64,000 bases of DNA, from NCBI RefSeq assembly GCF_007992835.1, contig NZ_BKBA01000012.1, forward strand, positions 1 to 64,000, in the 5' to 3' direction. Numbering within the stretch: the stretch's first letter is position 1; every line of letters starts with the position of its first letter. Of the stretch, positions 18,702-28,207 are shown piece after piece. Position numbers and translations under genes: made by a program. This DNA is from Knoellia locipacati (GTDB lineage Bacteria > Actinomycetota > Actinomycetes > Actinomycetales > Dermatophilaceae). The notes beneath the pieces were generated by a model. It ran no database searches and was not told the DNA's origin. It saw only the letters and a list, made by a program, of their open reading frames with translations.

Positions 18702-21365
18702 TCAGGTGAGCGAGCGCCGCCCGGGGTCGGCCCGGCGCGCGACCGGTGCCACCGTGACCTCGGCGCCGAGCACCTGGACGCCGCCGGGATGGGCGTTGAC
18801 CGGGTTGAGCTTGAGCGAGACCACCTCGGGCATGTCGTCGCTGATGACCGAGACCCGGGCGATGAGGTCCGCGAGCGCCGCCCGGTGGACGGGCGTCGAC
18901 CCACGGTGGCCGTGGAGCACGGGAGCGGCCTTGACCGACGAGATGAGCTCGGAGACCGCGACGTCGGTGAGCGGCGGAATCCGGTGCGCGATGTCGTCGA
19001 GCAGCTCGGTCGGCAGCCCGGACACCCCGAAGCTCACGACCGGCCCGAACAGCGCGTCCTCGTCGGCGGTGACGACGCACGCCACGCCCGGGGTCGCCAT
19101 CCGCTGGACCTCGAGCTGTCCCGCGGCCAGCGGCGACAGCCGCTCGTGCAGCGACGCCCACGCCTCGCGGACCGCCTGCTCTCCCCCGAGGTCCACGCGC
19201 ACGCCCGTGACACCGCCCTGGTGCCGCAGCATCGGCGCCGTCGACTTGAGCACCACGGGGTAGCCGATGGCCTCGGCGGCGGCCACCGCCTCCTCGACGC
19301 TCGTCGCCTTGCGGGAGGGCCAGACCTCGATCCCGTATGCCGTGAGGAGCGCGGCGGTCTCGTCGGGGTCGAGCCGGCGCCCCTCGGGGCTCACCGAGAG
19401 CACCGTCTGGACGACGTCCTCCGCGACACGGCGGTTGATGCCGGCCGGGGCGACCGGGATCCCGTGGTCCTTCTTGCGCCACTCGGCGTACTTGGTGGCC
19501 TTGGCGAGAGCGTAGGCCGCGTCCTCCGGCATCGCGTAGATCGGGATGGCCTGCCCCGTGCCGCCCTCGTCCATCGAGGTCGACGAGTCCACGCCCCGCA
19601 TGCCGAGGAACGTGGCGACACAGGTCTTGTCGGAGCCGCGCGCGGCCATCCGCACCGCCTCGGTGACGTCCTCGTCGTGCGCGACGATCGGCGGGATGAA
19701 GCAGGTGAGCACCGAGTCGACGTCGGGGTCGTCGAACGCGCGCGCGAGTGCCTCGCGGAACTCCTCGACCGTGGCCTCGGTCGGCAGGCTGACCGGGCCG
19801 TGCGTGACGGTGAGGCCCCGCCCGGCCACGGCGCCCGCGGACAGCGCCCCCAGCGCCGCCGAGTTGCCGACGATCGCGATCCGGCGCCCGGCTGGCAGCG
19901 GCTGGTGGACGAGCAGCTGGGCGACGTCGAACATCTGGTGCACGTTGGACACGCGGATCGTCCCGGCCTGACGGAGCATCGCGGCGAACACGGCCGGCCG
20001 GACCTTGGTCGAGCGGACCCGGTGCCCGGGCGGGACGCCGTAGGACGAGACACCGGACTGCACGACGATGACCGGCTTGATGAGCCCGAGGTTGCGCGCG
20101 ATCCGCGAGAACTTGCGCGGGTTGCCCATCGACTCGAGGTAGAGCCCGACGGCGTGCGTCTCGTCGTCGTCGATCCAGTACTGCATGAGGTCGTTGCCGG
20201 ACACGTCGACGCGGTTGCCCGCGGAGGCGAAGACCGAGATCCCGAGGTTGCGGCGGGCCGCCGAGGCGAGCACCGCGATGCCGAGCGCACCCGACTGCGC
20301 GAAGAGCCCGAGGTGCCCGTGCGGGGGCATCGACGGCGACAGCGAGACGTTGAGCGAGAAGTCCTTGTCGGTGTTGATGAGCCCGAACGAGTTGGGGCCG
20401 ACGATCCGCATGCCCGAGCCGCGGACCCGGCGCACGAGCTCGGCCTGCAGCTCGTCGCCCTCTCCCCCGCCCTCACCGAAGCCGGAGCTGACGACGAGCA
20501 GCGCCCCCACGCCCGCCGCGGCGCAGTCGTCGACGACCTTGAGGACCTTCTCGGCCGGGACCGCGACCACGGCCAGGTCGACCGGGCCGGGGACGTCCGC
20601 GATCGTGTCGTATGCCGTCCGCCCCAGGATCTTGCGTGCCTTGGCGTTGACCGGGTGCGCCTCACCGGTGAACCCGGCGTCGAGGAGGTTCTTGAGGAAG
20701 TGGTGGCCCATCGACTTCTCGGAGCGCCCCGCACCGATGACGGCGACCGTGCGGGGCCGCAGGATCCGGCTCACGCTGATCGCCTCGGCGCGGTGCTCGC
20801 GCGACATCGCCACGGCCTTGGACCGGTCCGTCGGCTCGATGTCGAAGTGGAGGGCGACCACGCCGTCCTCGACCTTGCGGGTGACCTCGTAGCCGGCCTC
20901 CGAGAAGACGGTGAGCATCTTGCGGTTCTGCGGCAGCACCTCGGCGGTGAAGCGGGTGATGCCGAACTCCTGCGCGATGGCGGCGAGGTGCTCGAGGAGG
21001 ACCGACCCGACGCCGCGGCCCTGGTAGTGGTCGCTGACGTTGAACGCGACCTCGGCCGAGCCCGGCTCGATCCGGTCGTAGCGACCGATCCCGATGATGT
21101 CCTCGCGCAGCGTGAGCACGAGCGCCACGCGGTCCTCGTAGTCCACGTGGGTGAAGCGGTGGACGTCCTTGTCGGACAGCCGCTTGAGCGGTGCGAAGAA
21201 CCGGAGGTAGATCGACTCCTCGGACTGGCGCGAGTGGAACTCGTGGATCGCCGCCTCGTCCGACGGGCGGATCGGCCGCAGGTGGGCCACGCTCCCGTCG
21301 CGAAGCACGACGTCGGCCTCCCACTGCACCGGATAGCCCGGCGGGAGCTCGACGTGCTGGGTCAT
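18702..21365 (-). CDS. GNAT acetyltransferase fused to ADP-forming acyl-CoA synthetase domains (Pat-type)
   Basis: This 887-residue fusion starts with a GNAT domain (residues 20-175, acetyl-CoA loop near YQGRGVGSVLLEHLA). A CoA-binding Rossmann domain follows (VAVIGAGRSEKSMG), then a succinyl-CoA-ligase-like domain, and finally an ATP-grasp domain (GYPVVLKSTAPMLRHQGGV). Family members acetylate lysines of acyl-CoA synthetases, as Salmonella Pat and Streptomyces PatA do, and the synthetase half is often regulatory. Here the GNAT domain is N-terminal, whereas in Salmonella Pat it is C-terminal. A long-chain acyl-CoA ligase at 60 kb is one conceivable substrate. The divergent nitroreductase gene starts only 30 bases away. 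Confidence 0.92.
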   Translation of the reverse strand: MTQHVELPPGYPVQWEADVVLRDGSVAHLRPIRPSDEAAIHEFHSRQSEESIYLRFFAPLKRLSDKDVHRFTHVDYEDRVALVLTLREDIIGIGRYDRIEPGSAEVAFNVSDHYQGRGVGSVLLEHLAAIAQEFGITRFTAEVLPQNRKMLTVFSEAGYEVTRKVEDGVVALHFDIEPTDRSKAVAMSREHRAEAISVSRILRPRTVAVIGAGRSEKSMGHHFLKNLLDAGFTGEAHPVNAKARKILGRTAYDTIADVPGPVDLAVVAVPAEKVLKVVDDCAAAGVGALLVVSSGFGEGGGEGDELQAELVRRVRGSGMRIVGPNSFGLINTDKDFSLNVSLSPSMPPHGHLGLFAQSGALGIAVLASAARRNLGISVFASAGNRVDVSGNDLMQYWIDDDETHAVGLYLESMGNPRKFSRIARNLGLIKPVIVVQSGVSSYGVPPGHRVRSTKVRPAVFAAMLRQAGTIRVSNVHQMFDVAQLLVHQPLPAGRRIAIVGNSAALGALSAGAVAGRGLTVTHGPVSLPTEATVEEFREALARAFDDPDVDSVLTCFIPPIVAHDEDVTEAVRMAARGSDKTCVATFLGMRGVDSSTSMDEGGTGQAIPIYAMPEDAAYALAKATKYAEWRKKDHGIPVAPAGINRRVAEDVVQTVLSVSPEGRRLDPDETAALLTAYGIEVWPSRKATSVEEAVAAAEAIGYPVVLKSTAPMLRHQGGVTGVRVDLGGEQAVREAWASLHERLSPLAAGQLEVQRMATPGVACVVTADEDALFGPVVSFGVSGLPTELLDDIAHRIPPLTDVAVSELISSVKAAPVLHGHRGSTPVHRAALADLIARVSVISDDMPEVVSLKLNPVNAHPGGVQVLGAEVTVAPVARRADPGRRSLT

Positions 21366-21395
21366 GCCGCAATCGTGTCACGAGACGATGGGGGC

Positions 21396-22025
21396 ATGGA
21401 TCTCATCGACGCGGTGTCGCGACGCCGGATGGTGCGGCGCTTCGACCCCGACCGCGCAGTCCCGCTCGACACGGTGACCCGGCTCGTCCGGCTCGCGCAG
21501 CACGCCCCGAGCGCCGGGCACACGCAGGGCTGGGACGTCCTCGCCCTCGTCGAGCCGGCCGACCGGGATCGGTTCTGGGAGGCGAGCCGCGAGGGCGAGG
21601 CGACGCCCGACGCGTGGCTGCGCGGCGTCTCCGCCGCCCCGGTGCTGCTGGTCATGCTCTCGGACCGGACGGCATACCTCGACCGCTACGCCGAGCCCGA
21701 CAAGGGCTGGACGGACCGCTCGCCCGACCGCTGGCCCGTCCCCTACTGGGACACGGACACCGCCATGGCGGCGATGATCGTGCTGCTCGGGGCGATCGAC
21801 GCCGGGCTCGGCGCGCTCTTCTTCGGCGTCCCGGGGCCGCGCCACGACGCGGTCAGGGCCGCGTATGCCGTCCCTCCCGACCGCCGGATCGTCGGCGTCA
21901 TCGCGTTGGGTCACGAGGCGCAACGGGTCCGCAGCCCCTCGCTGCGGCGCGGGCGCAGGCCCCTGGGTGACGTGCTCCACCTCGGGAGGTTCGGCGCGTC
22001 GGGGTCGGGGCCGTCGGAGCCGTGA
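21396..22025 (+). CDS. Nitroreductase-family oxidoreductase
   Basis: This 209-residue FMN-dependent protein of the nitroreductase fold starts MDLIDAVSRRRMVRRFDPDRAVP, the classical R-x-x-R-x-F phosphate-binding motif. HAPSAGHTQGWDVL and, later, GLGALFFGVPG complete the flavin site. The substrate is unknown; relatives reduce quinones, nitro compounds or cofactor F420-like molecules. ATG 21396 lacks a clear ribosome binding site. A -10-like GACGAT lies six bases upstream, mirrored by CACGAT before the divergent acetyltransferase gene. Confidence 0.88.
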   Translation: MDLIDAVSRRRMVRRFDPDRAVPLDTVTRLVRLAQHAPSAGHTQGWDVLALVEPADRDRFWEASREGEATPDAWLRGVSAAPVLLVMLSDRTAYLDRYAEPDKGWTDRSPDRWPVPYWDTDTAMAAMIVLLGAIDAGLGALFFGVPGPRHDAVRAAYAVPPDRRIVGVIALGHEAQRVRSPSLRRGRRPLGDVLHLGRFGASGSGPSEP

Positions 22026-22094
22026 GGAAGGATGAGGCGATCGCTCGCAGCACCTCCGCGAGGCACCGACAGCACTGAGGACCAGCACCGCCCC

Positions 22095-24536
22095 ATGGCC
22101 AAGCGCACCAGCAGCACTCCACCCGAAGAGATCGCCGAGAACATCGTCGACATCGACGTCGGGCTCGAGATGCAGAACGCCTTCCTCGAGTACTCCGTGT
22201 CGGTCATCCACTCGCGCGCCCTGCCCGACGTGCGTGACGGCCTCAAGCCGGTGCAGCGCCGCATCCTCTACTCGATGAGCGAGATGGGGCTGCGCCCCGA
22301 CCGGGGCCACGTGAAGTCCTCGCGCGTCGTCGGCGACGTCATGGGCAAGTACCACCCGCACGGCGACACCGCGATCTACGACGCCCTCGTGCGGATGGCG
22401 CAGCCGTTCACGATGCGGTTGCCGCTCGTCGACGGCCACGGCAACTTCGGCTCGCTCGACGACGGCCCCGCGGCCTCGCGCTACACCGAGGCCCGGCTCG
22501 CCCCGGCCGCCCTGACGATGACGGCCAGCCTCGACGAGGACACGGTCGACTACGTCCCCAACTACGACGACCAGCTGCTCCAGCCCGGCGTCCTGCCCGC
22601 GGCCTACCCCAACCTCCTCGTCAACGGCGTGGCCGGCATCGCCGTCGGCTTCGCGACCAACATGGCGCCGCACAACCTCGTCGAGGTCGTCGGTGCCGCC
22701 CGCCACCTCATCGCGCACCCGGACTGCAGCCTCGACGACCTCATGAAGTTCGTCCCCGGCCCCGACCTTCCGCTCGGCGGCCGGATCGTCGGCCTCGACG
22801 GCATCCGCGACGCCTACCTCACCGGCAAGGGGACGTTCCGCACCCGCGCGACCGCACGCATCGAGAAGATCACACCGCGCAAGTCCGGCATCGTCGTCAC
22901 CGAGCTGCCCTACCTCGTCGGCCCCGAGAAGGTCATCGAGCGGATGAAGACCCTCGTGCAGGGCAAGAAGCTCCAGGGCATCAGCGACGTCAAGGACCTC
23001 ACCGACAGGAAGCACGGTCTCCGGCTCGTCATCGAGGTCAAGAACGGCTTCAACCCCGAGGCCGTGCTCGAGCAGCTCTACAAGCTCACGCCGATGGAGG
23101 ACTCGTTCGGCATCAACAACGTCGCGCTCGTCGGCGGCCAGCCGCAGACCCTGGGCCTCAAGGACCTGCTGCGCCACTACGTCGAGTTCCGCATCGACGT
23201 CGTGCGGCGGCGCACGGCCTTCCGGCTGCGCAAGGCCCAGGACCAGCTCCACCTCGTCGAGGGCCTCCTCATCGCGATCCTCGACATCGACGAGGTCATC
23301 CAACTCATCCGCGGCAGCGAGGACACCGCCACCGCGCGGGCCCGCCTCATGGACGTCTTCGACCTCAGCGAGACCCAGGCCAACCACATCCTCGACCTCC
23401 AGCTGCGCCGGCTGACGAAGTTCTCGCGGCTCGAGCTCGAGCAGCGGCGCGACGAGCTGCAGAAGCAGATCGAGGAGCTCGAGGCCATCCTCGGCGACGA
23501 GAAGCTGCTCCACCGCACCGTCTCGAGCGAGCTCGCCGAGATCGCCAAGAAGTACGGCACCCCCCGGCGCACCGTGCTGCTCGAGTCCGCCGGCAACCCG
23601 GTAAGCACCGCGGCGCCGCTCGAGGTGAGTGACGACCCCTGCCACGTGCTGCTCTCCTCGACCGGGCTGCTCGCCCGCACCTCCAACGCCGAGCCGATCC
23701 CGGCCGAGGGGCCGCGCGCCAAGCACGACGCCGTCATCGCCGCCGTGCGCACCACCGCGCGCGGTGAGGTCGGACTCGTCACGAGCCGGGGCCGGATGAT
23801 CCGGATCAGCGCGCTCGAGCTCCCGACCCTGCCGCCGCTCGGTGGCGCCCCGTCACTCTCGGGTGGCGCCCCGCTCGCGGCCTACGTCGACCTCCCCCGC
23901 GGCGAGGAGCCGGTCACGGTCGTCTCGCTCGACCCCGACGGTCCGGGGCTCGCCCTCGGCACCGCCCAGGGCGTCGTCAAGCGGGTCACGCCCGACCAGC
24001 CGAAGTCGCACGACTGGGAGGTCATCTCGCTCAAGGACGGGGACACCGTCGTCGGCGCCGGCCAGGTCGTCACCGGCGACGAGGACCTCGTCTTCGTCAC
24101 GACCGACGCCCAGCTGCTCCGCTTCCCCGCGTCGGCGGTCCGGCCCCAGGGACGCACCGCCGGGGGCATGGCCGGGATCCGGGTCACCACGGGCCAGTCG
24201 GTCGCGTTCTTCGGTGTCGTCGACCCGAGCCGCGAGGGTGTCGTCGTCACCGCGAGCGGGTCGGCCGACGCGCTGCCGGGCACGCAGCCCGGTGCCATCA
24301 AGGCCACCCCCTACGCCGAGTACCCCGCCAAGGGCCGCGGCACCGGTGGCGTCCGGGCGCACCGCTTCCTCAAGGGCGAGGACACCCTCGTGCTCGCGTG
24401 GGTCGGCGCCACGCCCGCCCGCGCCAGCGGAGCCGGGGGCGTCGCCATCGAGCTGCCCGAGGCCAACGGTCGCCGCGACGGCTCGGGGATCCAGGGCTCC
24501 GCTGTCATCACCGGGATCGGCGCGCCTCCCGCGTGA
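22095..24536 (+). CDS. parC: DNA topoisomerase IV subunit A (GyrA/ParC family)
   Basis: This is the breakage-reunion subunit of a type IIA topoisomerase. Residues 1-500 form the cleavage core: [17 protein letters not shown] covers the quinolone-determining helix, and [10 protein letters not shown] carries catalytic Tyr130. The coiled-coil and C-terminal beta-pinwheel follow, without the GyrA-box QRRGGKG, which favours topoisomerase IV over gyrase. I start at ATG 22095 (813 residues); an ATG 63 bases earlier is in frame but precedes non-conserved sequence. The partner parE is 6.5 kb away in opposite orientation, separated by a sugar ABC operon. Confidence 0.93.
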   Translation: MAKRTSSTPPEEIAENIVDIDVGLEMQNAFLEYSVSVIHSRALPDVRDGLKPVQRRILYSMSEMGLRPDRGHVKSSRVVGDVMGKYHPHGDTAIYDALVRMAQPFTMRLPLVDGHGNFGSLDDGPAASRYTEARLAPAALTMTASLDEDTVDYVPNYDDQLLQPGVLPAAYPNLLVNGVAGIAVGFATNMAPHNLVEVVGAARHLIAHPDCSLDDLMKFVPGPDLPLGGRIVGLDGIRDAYLTGKGTFRTRATARIEKITPRKSGIVVTELPYLVGPEKVIERMKTLVQGKKLQGISDVKDLTDRKHGLRLVIEVKNGFNPEAVLEQLYKLTPMEDSFGINNVALVGGQPQTLGLKDLLRHYVEFRIDVVRRRTAFRLRKAQDQLHLVEGLLIAILDIDEVIQLIRGSEDTATARARLMDVFDLSETQANHILDLQLRRLTKFSRLELEQRRDELQKQIEELEAILGDEKLLHRTVSSELAEIAKKYGTPRRTVLLESAGNPVSTAAPLEVSDDPCHVLLSSTGLLARTSNAEPIPAEGPRAKHDAVIAAVRTTARGEVGLVTSRGRMIRISALELPTLPPLGGAPSLSGGAPLAAYVDLPRGEEPVTVVSLDPDGPGLALGTAQGVVKRVTPDQPKSHDWEVISLKDGDTVVGAGQVVTGDEDLVFVTTDAQLLRFPASAVRPQGRTAGGMAGIRVTTGQSVAFFGVVDPSREGVVVTASGSADALPGTQPGAIKATPYAEYPAKGRGTGGVRAHRFLKGEDTLVLAWVGATPARASGAGGVAIELPEANGRRDGSGIQGSAVITGIGAPPA

Positions 24537-24545
24537 GACGTGCAC

Positions 24546-24567
24546 ACGGCATACGCATGTATGCCGT
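24546..24567 (+). terminator. Octamer-pair hairpin downstream of parC
   Basis: ACGGCATAC and GTATGCCGT form a nine-base-pair stem around a GCAT loop, ten bases after the parC stop. Both arms contain the recurrent octamer of this genome. No T-run follows, so factor-independent termination is only suggested. Confidence 0.5.
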
Positions 24568-24629
24568 CTCGGCGCCACGGAGTCGGCGCTCGCGTTACGG
24601 GATCGTGACCGGACAATCTCCAAGAACTG

Positions 24630-24659
24630 CTGACGGGCGCATGTAACCGCTTTTACACT
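24630..24659 (+). promoter_or_regulatory. Promoter and LacI-type operator of the sugar ABC operon
   Basis: TGTAACCGCTTTTACA (24642-24657) is an inverted repeat with TGTAA/TTACA half-sites and a central GC, the usual form of LacI/GalR-family operators. It overlaps a plausible promoter, CTGACG (24630-24635), 18 bases, TACACT (24654-24659). A LacI-family gene closes the same operon, so autoregulated repression is likely. Confidence 0.65.
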
Positions 24660-24736
24660 GCGAGGCGGATCACCCTCAGCGCCGAGGTCCAAGCCATGGC
24701 CACGGCGCGTCCACCGCAAACAGATGGAGGCGGGCA

Positions 24737-26113
24737 ATGGCCCTCAAATCAACGCGCCGTTCGGCGAAGGTCCTCGCGGCCCTCGCGACGGTCTCCCTCG
24801 GACTCGCCGCGTGCGGCGGGTCCGATGACGGTGGCAGCACCGACGCCGGCAAGGACTCGGGCGCCACGAAGATCGACTGTGCTCCCTACAAGACCTTCGG
24901 TGACCTCAAGGGCAAGACGGTGACGGTCTACACGACCATCGTCGCCCCCGAGGACGGGCCGCACATCGCGTCCTACAAGCCGTTCGAGGACTGCACCGGC
25001 GTCAAGATCAAGTACGAAGGCTCGCGCGAGATGGAGGCCCAGATCTCCGTGCGCGTCAAGGGTGGCAACGCCCCCGACATCGCCTACCTCCCGCAGCCCG
25101 GTCTGCTCAAGACCCTCGTGGCGACCGGCAAGGTCATCCCGGCCCCGCCGGAGACCGAGGCCAACGTCGACAAGAACATGCCCGACTGGAAGACCTACGG
25201 CACGGTCGACGGCAAGTTCTACGCCGCCCCGCTCGGCGCCAACGTCAAGTCCTACGTCTGGTACTCCCCCACGGCGTTCAAGGACAAGGGCTACGAGGTC
25301 CCCAAGACGTGGGACGACCTGCTCAAGCTCACCGACAAGATCGCGACCGACAACCCGGACGCCAAGCCGTGGTGCGCCGGCATCGAGTCCGGTGACGCCA
25401 CCGGCTGGCCGGCCACCGACTGGGTCGAGGACGTCATGCTCCGCACCGCGGGCCCCGAGGTCTACGACAAGTGGGTCGCCCACGAGATCCCGTTCAACGA
25501 CCCGGCCGTCGCCACGGCGCTCGCCGAGGTCGGCAAGATCCTCAAGAACCCGAAGTACGTCAACGGTGGCCAGGGCGACGTCAAGACCATCGCCTCGACG
25601 TCGTTCCAGGACGCGGGTCTCCCGATCCTCGACGGCAGCTGCTACATGCACCGTCAGGCCTCGTTCTACTCGGCGAACTTCCCCAAGGGCACCAAGGTCG
25701 CCGAGGACGGCGACGTCTGGGCCTTCTACCTGCCGGCCAAGGACGAGTCCACCAAGCCGGTGCTCGGCGCCGGTGAGGTCACCGCGGCCTTCCGCGACGC
25801 CCCCGAGGTCAAGGCGTTCCAGACCTACCTCTCCTCGACCGAGTGGGCCACGGAGCGTGCCAAGACCTGTGGCACCGGCGGCTGCCTCACGGCCAACATC
25901 AACGTCGACCCGGAGCTGCTCAAGAACCCGATCGACAACCTGTCCGCCAAGACCCTGACGGACAAGAGCGCGACCTTCCGGTTCGACGGCTCCGACCTCA
26001 TGCCGGGCGCCGTCGGCGCGGGCACCTTCTGGAAGGGCATGGTCAACTGGATCACCGGGCAGGACGACAAGGCGACCCTCGACTACATCGAGAACTCCTG
26101 GCCCAAGTCCTGA
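24737..26113 (+). CDS. Carbohydrate ABC transporter substrate-binding lipoprotein
   Basis: The 458-residue protein opens with a lipoprotein signal peptide (basic KSTRRSAK, hydrophobic core, lipobox LAAC with Cys at about residue 26) and a Gly/Ser/Asp linker. The remainder has the family-1 extracellular solute-binding fold, with VTVYTTIVAPED near the N-terminus. The length and its two downstream permeases place it in the CUT1 class of oligosaccharide importers. The sugar is unknown; alpha-glucosides are one guess. A GGAGG box lies before ATG 24737, and a LacI-type operator sits about 80 bases upstream. Confidence 0.92.
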   Translation: MALKSTRRSAKVLAALATVSLGLAACGGSDDGGSTDAGKDSGATKIDCAPYKTFGDLKGKTVTVYTTIVAPEDGPHIASYKPFEDCTGVKIKYEGSREMEAQISVRVKGGNAPDIAYLPQPGLLKTLVATGKVIPAPPETEANVDKNMPDWKTYGTVDGKFYAAPLGANVKSYVWYSPTAFKDKGYEVPKTWDDLLKLTDKIATDNPDAKPWCAGIESGDATGWPATDWVEDVMLRTAGPEVYDKWVAHEIPFNDPAVATALAEVGKILKNPKYVNGGQGDVKTIASTSFQDAGLPILDGSCYMHRQASFYSANFPKGTKVAEDGDVWAFYLPAKDESTKPVLGAGEVTAAFRDAPEVKAFQTYLSSTEWATERAKTCGTGGCLTANINVDPELLKNPIDNLSAKTLTDKSATFRFDGSDLMPGAVGAGTFWKGMVNWITGQDDKATLDYIENSWPKS

Positions 26114-26121
26114 CCTGATCC

Positions 26122-26149
26122 GCACCGGGCCGCCGAGGCGGTCCGGTGC
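26122..26149 (+). terminator. First intra-operon hairpin after the binding-protein gene
   Basis: GCACCGG...CCGGTGC arms with an inner CCGCC/GGCGG stem fold into a near-perfect hairpin nine bases after the binding-protein stop. With the next hairpin it probably stabilises or partly ends the upstream transcript. Confidence 0.55.
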
Positions 26150-26160
26150 GACGGTCACAC

Positions 26161-26193
26161 GCCGGGGTGGGGTGGGTTCCGCCCCACCCCGGC
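26161..26193 (+). terminator. Second intra-operon hairpin followed by a T-rich stretch
   Basis: GCCGGGGTGGGG pairs with its complement before TTTCCTT, resembling a leaky Rho-independent terminator. Its place between the binding-protein and permease genes fits the common strategy of making more binding protein than membrane subunits. Confidence 0.65.
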
Positions 26194-26232
26194 TTTCCTT
26201 CGTTGTGCACCCTCACCCCTGGAGGTGGAGTC

Positions 26233-27249
26233 ATGGTCGCGACCCTGCTGAGTGCCGCGCCGTCCGGAATCCCGGAGCCCTTCCTGCGTGCCGAGAGCAC
26301 GCTGGGCAAGTTCATGCTCATGTTCTTCGCGATCGCCTTCTTCGCCGCGGTGTTCGGGCTCGTGCTCTTCCTGGCGTCCCTGTTCAAGGGGCGCACGGGT
26401 GAGAAGGCCCAGGGCGCGATCTTCGCCGCCCCCGCCGTCCTGCTCCTCGCGGTCGGGCTCATGTACCCCGCGATCCTCACGATCATCCAGTCGCTGCGCG
26501 GCAAGTCCGGCGACGGCAGCTTCTCGTTCGCCAACTACTCGGCGATGTTCACCCAGCCCGAGCTCCTCACGGTGCTGCGCAACACGGCGCTCTGGGTCAT
26601 CCTCGTGCCGTTCCTCGCCACCGCGATCGGCCTGCTCTACGCCATCCTCATCGACCGGGCCCGGGGCGAGGCGTTCGCCAAGGCGCTGATCTTCCTCCCC
26701 ATGGCCATCTCGATGGTCGGGGCGAGCATCATCTGGAAGTTCGTCTACCAGTACAAGCAGACCGACCGCCCCCAGATCGGACTGCTCAACCAGATCCTCA
26801 AGGTGTTCGGGTTCGAGACGCGGCAGTTCCTGCTCGACGCACCCGTCAACACCCTCATGCTCATCATCGTCATGGTCTGGATCCAGGCCGGGTTCGCCAT
26901 GACCATCCTGTCGGCGGCGATCAAGGCGATCCCGGACGACATCATCGAGGCCGCCCGTCTCGACGGGGTCTACGGCCTTCGGATGTTCCGCTACATCACG
27001 CTCCCGAGCATCCGCGCCGCCCTCGTCGTCGTCCTCACGACGATCGGCATCGGCACCCTCAAGGTCTTCGACATCGTCAGGACCATGACGGCCGGCCAGT
27101 TCGAGACCTCCGTCGTCGCCAACGAGTTCTACAACCAGAGCTTCCGCTACGACGCCCCGGGGCTGGGAGCCGCCATGGCCGTCCTGCTCTTCGTCCTCGT
27201 CATCCCGATCGTCACCTACAACATCGTCCAGATGCGCAAGGAGGCCTGA
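26233..27249 (+). CDS. Carbohydrate ABC transporter permease (MalF-like)
   Basis: This 338-residue inner-membrane subunit has an extra N-terminal pair of hydrophobic segments (FMLMFFAIAFFAAVFGLVLF and AAPAVLLLAVGLMYP) before the six-helix core. The cytoplasmic EAA loop that docks the ATPase reads EAARLDGVYGLRMFRYITLP. A GGAGGTGGAG sequence lies just before ATG 26233. No ATPase gene is in the operon, so a shared MsiK-type ATPase encoded elsewhere is expected. Confidence 0.93.
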   Translation: MVATLLSAAPSGIPEPFLRAESTLGKFMLMFFAIAFFAAVFGLVLFLASLFKGRTGEKAQGAIFAAPAVLLLAVGLMYPAILTIIQSLRGKSGDGSFSFANYSAMFTQPELLTVLRNTALWVILVPFLATAIGLLYAILIDRARGEAFAKALIFLPMAISMVGASIIWKFVYQYKQTDRPQIGLLNQILKVFGFETRQFLLDAPVNTLMLIIVMVWIQAGFAMTILSAAIKAIPDDIIEAARLDGVYGLRMFRYITLPSIRAALVVVLTTIGIGTLKVFDIVRTMTAGQFETSVVANEFYNQSFRYDAPGLGAAMAVLLFVLVIPIVTYNIVQMRKEA

Positions 27250-27252
27250 GTC

Positions 27253-28206
27253 GTGAGCACCCTGCAACCGGCAGCCACCCCCGAGTCGGTCTCCGACGAG
27301 GTGATCGCACCCCGCACCAAGGTCAAGAAGCCCAAGAAGTCCGCCGCCGGTGACGCTGCCGGTGCCCTCAACTCGCGGTGGGCCAGCTTCGTCGCGGTCG
27401 TCATCGCCGTCCTGTGGACCACCCCGACCGTGGGTCTCCTCGTCACGTCGTTCCGCTCCCAGATCGACATCAACAAGAGCGGGTGGTGGAACGCCTTCGC
27501 CAACCCGGGCGCGTTCACCCTCGACAACTACCGCCAGGCCCTCGAGCCCGGGAGCTCGGCGAGCTTCACCCAGTACTTCATCAACACGATCGTCATCACC
27601 GTCCCCGCGGTGCTCCTGCCGATCTTCCTGGCCTCCCTCGCGGCCTACGCGTTCGCGTGGATGCCGTTCCCGGGCCGCAACGTGCTCTTCGTCGCCGTCT
27701 TCGCGCTGCAGATCGTGCCGCTGCAGATCGCCCTCATCCCGCTGCTCGACATCTACACCAACAAGCTCGGGTTCGGTGCGTCCTACTGGAGCGTGTGGAT
27801 CTCGCACACGATCTTCGCGCTACCGCTCGCGACGTTCCTCATCCACAACTTCATGCGCGAGCTCCCGGGCGAGCTCATGGAGGCCGCCCGCGTCGACGGT
27901 GCCGGGCACGTGACGATCTTCTTCAAGATCCTGCTGCCCCTGCTCACGCCGGCGATCGCGGCGTTCGGGATCTTCCAGTTCCTCTGGGTCTGGAACGACC
28001 TGCTCGTCTCGTTGATCTTCCTCGGTGGCACACCCGAGGTCGCACCGGTGACGGTGCGGGTGGCCGAGCTCGCCGGAACCCGAGGAAGCGCCTGGTACCT
28101 CCTGTCGGCCGGAGCGTTCATCTCGATGATCGTCCCCGTCATCGTGTTCCTCGCGCTGCAGCGGTTCTTCGTCCGCGGTCTCCTCGCAGGTGGCCTGAAG
28201 GGCTGA
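27253..28206 (+). CDS. Carbohydrate ABC transporter permease (MalG-like)
   Basis: This second permease (317 residues) starts at GTG 27253, three bases after the previous stop. A basic cytoplasmic N-terminus (TKVKKPKKS) precedes six membrane segments. The EAA loop is EAARVDGAGHVTIFFKILLP, and the final segment ends FFVRGLLAGGLKG, as in MalG proteins. It forms the translocation channel with the MalF-like subunit. The LacI regulator gene follows within two bases. Confidence 0.93.
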   Translation: MSTLQPAATPESVSDEVIAPRTKVKKPKKSAAGDAAGALNSRWASFVAVVIAVLWTTPTVGLLVTSFRSQIDINKSGWWNAFANPGAFTLDNYRQALEPGSSASFTQYFINTIVITVPAVLLPIFLASLAAYAFAWMPFPGRNVLFVAVFALQIVPLQIALIPLLDIYTNKLGFGASYWSVWISHTIFALPLATFLIHNFMRELPGELMEAARVDGAGHVTIFFKILLPLLTPAIAAFGIFQFLWVWNDLLVSLIFLGGTPEVAPVTVRVAELAGTRGSAWYLLSAGAFISMIVPVIVFLALQRFFVRGLLAGGLKG

Positions 28207-28207
28207 C

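Noticed and set aside
18606-21395. Long plus-strand open frame before the nitroreductase gene
   Set aside because: It is antisense to the GNAT-synthetase gene. Only the last 209 codons, from ATG 21396, are a real protein.
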